From DATHSY01 sp046729855 (lineage in GTDB: Bacteria > Actinomycetota > UBA4738 > HRBIN12), in the NCBI GenBank assembly GCA_046729855.1, contig JBKPHM010000070.1, forward strand, positions 1 through 43,984: a stretch of 43,984 nt of DNA. The letters run 5' to 3'. This document shows, in pieces, positions 42,194 through 43,984 of the stretch (its first letter is position 1; each line of letters starts with the position of its first letter). The notes under the pieces are model-generated. The model was not told where the DNA came from. It did no database searches and saw only the letters and a list, made by a program, of their open reading frames with translations. The position numbers and the translations under genes are program-made.

Positions 42194-43852
42194 ATGAGAA
42201 GGAGACTCAGGGCCCCGGCGTGGCTGGGGCTGGTACTCACGCTCGCTCTCGTGGCAGCGGCATGCGGGGGTGACGAGGAACCGGCACAGCCGACGGACAC
42301 CGGCGCAGCGACCGGGGGCGAGTTCGCGATGTCGATCTGCGAGCCCGAGTCGCTGATCCCGCAGATCAACGCCGAGACGTGCGGCAGCCAGGTCCTCAAG
42401 GCTCTGTTCACGCCGTTGATCCAGTTCGACCCGGAGACCGACGAGCTGATCTACGCGGTCGCGGAGTCGATCACGTCGGACGACCAGGTGAATTGGACGG
42501 TCACGCTGCGGGACGGCTGGACGTTCCACGACGGCACACCCGTGACCGCGCAGTCATTCGTCGACGCGTGGAACTGGGGCGCCTACGGTCCGAACGCGGC
42601 CGGGAACAACTACTTCTTCGGGCCGTACGGCGTGAACATCGTCGGCTATGACGCGCTGAACCCAACCGAGGGCAAGCCGGACGCGAAGGAGCTGTCGGGC
42701 TTGCAGGTCGTCGACGACCTCACCTTCACGGTCGAGCTCGGCGCCCCGTTCAGCGAGTTCCCGATCACGGTCGGCTACAACGCCTTCTATCCGCTGCCGG
42801 AGTCGTTCTTCGAGGACTCGGATGCCTTCAACGAGGCCCCGGTCGGGAACGGTCCGTACATGATGGACGGCAGCTGGGAGCACGACCAGACGATCAAGAC
42901 GGTTCGTTACGACGACTACGCGGGCACGCCGGGCAACGCCGACGCGGTCGAGTTCCGCATCTACGCGGACCTCGACACGGCGTACCGTGACGTGCAGGCC
43001 GGAGGTCTGGACATCGCGGATGTCCCCGACTCGCAGATCGAGTCCGGCCGCGCGGAGTTCGGCGACCGGTTCATCGAGTCGCCCAGCTCGTCGTTCTCCT
43101 ACATCGGGTTCCCGCTGTGGGTGGAGCCGTACGACAACCCCGACATCCGTAAGGCGATGTCGATGGCGATCGACCGCCAGGCCATCATCACTGCGATCTT
43201 CTTCGACACGCTGACGCCGGCCGACGACATGGTGTCGCCCGTCGTCCAGGGGTACCGTGAAGGAGCGTGCGGCGAGGCCTGCACGTACGATCCCGAGGCG
43301 GCGAAGGAGTTGTTCGACTCCGCCGGAGGGATCGACGGCGAGGTGACGATCTGGTTCAACAACGACGGCGGCCACGAGCAGTGGATCGAGGCCGTCGCCA
43401 ACCAGTGGAAGCAGAACCTCGGCATCGAATTCAAGTTCGAGTCGATGCCGTTCGCCAAGTACCTCGGGCTGATGGACGAGGGTCTCGACAATGAGCTCGG
43501 CGACACCGACGGCGTCGACGGGCCATGGCGCCTCGGATGGGTGATGGACTACCCGAGCATGCAGAACTACCTCGAGAACCTCCACGGCACGGGGGCGGGG
43601 TCGAACTACACGACGTACTCGAACCCCGAGTTCGACGACCTGATCGCGCAGGGCAAGCGGGCCACCAGCGGCGAGGAGGCCATCTCGCTGTACCAGCAGG
43701 CGGACGACGTCGTGATCCAGGACCTGCCGATCATCCCGCTGTGGTTCGGGCTGAACCAGTCCGTGACATCCGAGAACGTCAGCAACGTGGTCATCGACAA
43801 GTTCAGCTTCGTCGACATCGCACGGGTCGAGGTGGCTGGAGGCGGCCAGTAG
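42194..43852 (+). CDS. Peptide/oligosaccharide ABC transporter substrate-binding lipoprotein (family 5)
   Basis: A 552-residue family 5 solute-binding protein. The ATG at 42194 follows GGAGGGAGG by four bases. The signal peptide ends in LVAAAC, with Cys24 lipidated. Typical segments are VNWTVTLRDGWTFHDGTPVT, FVDAWNWGAYGPNA, NGPYMMDGSW, NPDIRKAMSMAIDRQAI and IIPLWFGLNQSV near the end. The pattern is closer to OppA-like peptide binders than the protein at 36788, which is longer and has a calcium-type insert. No permease follows within the window, so it may use the OppBCDF system upstream or begin a second cluster beyond the edge. Confidence 0.92.
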   Translation: MRRRLRAPAWLGLVLTLALVAAACGGDEEPAQPTDTGAATGGEFAMSICEPESLIPQINAETCGSQVLKALFTPLIQFDPETDELIYAVAESITSDDQVNWTVTLRDGWTFHDGTPVTAQSFVDAWNWGAYGPNAAGNNYFFGPYGVNIVGYDALNPTEGKPDAKELSGLQVVDDLTFTVELGAPFSEFPITVGYNAFYPLPESFFEDSDAFNEAPVGNGPYMMDGSWEHDQTIKTVRYDDYAGTPGNADAVEFRIYADLDTAYRDVQAGGLDIADVPDSQIESGRAEFGDRFIESPSSSFSYIGFPLWVEPYDNPDIRKAMSMAIDRQAIITAIFFDTLTPADDMVSPVVQGYREGACGEACTYDPEAAKELFDSAGGIDGEVTIWFNNDGGHEQWIEAVANQWKQNLGIEFKFESMPFAKYLGLMDEGLDNELGDTDGVDGPWRLGWVMDYPSMQNYLENLHGTGAGSNYTTYSNPEFDDLIAQGKRATSGEEAISLYQQADDVVIQDLPIIPLWFGLNQSVTSENVSNVVIDKFSFVDIARVEVAGGGQ

Positions 43853-43984
43853 AGGTTCGCGTTCCGTTGCAGTAGCATTCGTGGTGCGGGCGGGCGCCCC
43901 CGCCCCCCCCACCCCACCGCCCACGGTGGGGGGGGGGGGGCGGTAAATAGCCCCCGGGGTGGGCCCCGCCGGCCCCGGGGTGTT
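43853..43984. other. Homopolymer-rich window end
   Basis: After the last gene, TAGCAT (43873-43878) is followed by GTGGTG, which could begin another leaderless gene with a frame open to the window end. However the sequence then becomes runs of C and G, including 14 consecutive G bases, and the translation is only Pro, Gly and Arg. This looks like a contig end of poor quality, so I do not call a gene. Confidence 0.4.

Overview
The window is about 44 kb of very GC-rich DNA, almost wholly coding, with many GTG starts and overlapping ATGA/GTGA gene junctions. The S1 protein, the lipoprotein signal peptides, the TAnnnT -10 boxes placed 6-8 bases before start codons, and the gene order polA-rpsA-coaE-uvrB-uvrA and uvrC-rapZ-gap-pgk-tpiA-secG all point to an actinobacterium (Actinomycetota). 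It is probably an uncultured lineage known only from assembled genomes, and I cannot place it to class. No prophage, complete insertion sequence or CRISPR array is visible. Layout: 1-384 is the 3' end of an FAD oxidoreductase, followed by tRNA-Leu(CAA) on the minus strand and a decayed homing-endonuclease-like remnant. 960-2129 is an orphan membrane-anchored branched-chain amino-acid-type binding protein. 2214-5280 is a three-gene polar amino-acid ABC importer whose permease carries an extra N-terminal membrane domain. A structured non-coding stretch (5318-5560) separates it from a convergent iron permease (efeU). 6694-11648 is polA, rpsA and coaE. 11675-15416 is a tightly overlapped set: HAD phosphatase, DUF2203 protein, D-2-hydroxyacid dehydrogenase and a two-gene ABC exporter. 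15503-18617 is a second polar amino-acid importer plus a DinB-fold protein. 18656-30262 holds uvrB, uvrA and uvrC. Between uvrB and uvrA lie a PIN-domain remnant, an amidohydrolase, a class V PLP enzyme and a small helical protein; between uvrA and uvrC lies a lipoprotein with two blue-copper domains. rapZ follows uvrC. 31289-35538 is a lower-glycolysis operon: gap, pgk, tpiA and an archaeal-type phosphoglycerate mutase. 35664-41837 is a complete Opp/Dpp peptide importer, then secG, then a second family 5 binding lipoprotein. The last ~130 bases are homopolymer-rich and look unreliable. How the genes fit together: polA, uvrB, uvrA and uvrC supply the incision and gap-filling steps of nucleotide excision repair within 24 kb. 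The glycolytic operon covers the steps from triose phosphates to 2-phosphoglycerate. Three ABC importers and one extra binding protein suggest a heterotroph feeding on amino acids and peptides. The most unusual points are: an ACG codon sitting where the PLP enzyme should start; the PIN and homing-endonuclease remnants; the nested hairpin at 5318-5396; the tandem cupredoxin lipoprotein; the absence of yvcK and whiA between rapZ and gap; and the recurring leaderless promoter signature.
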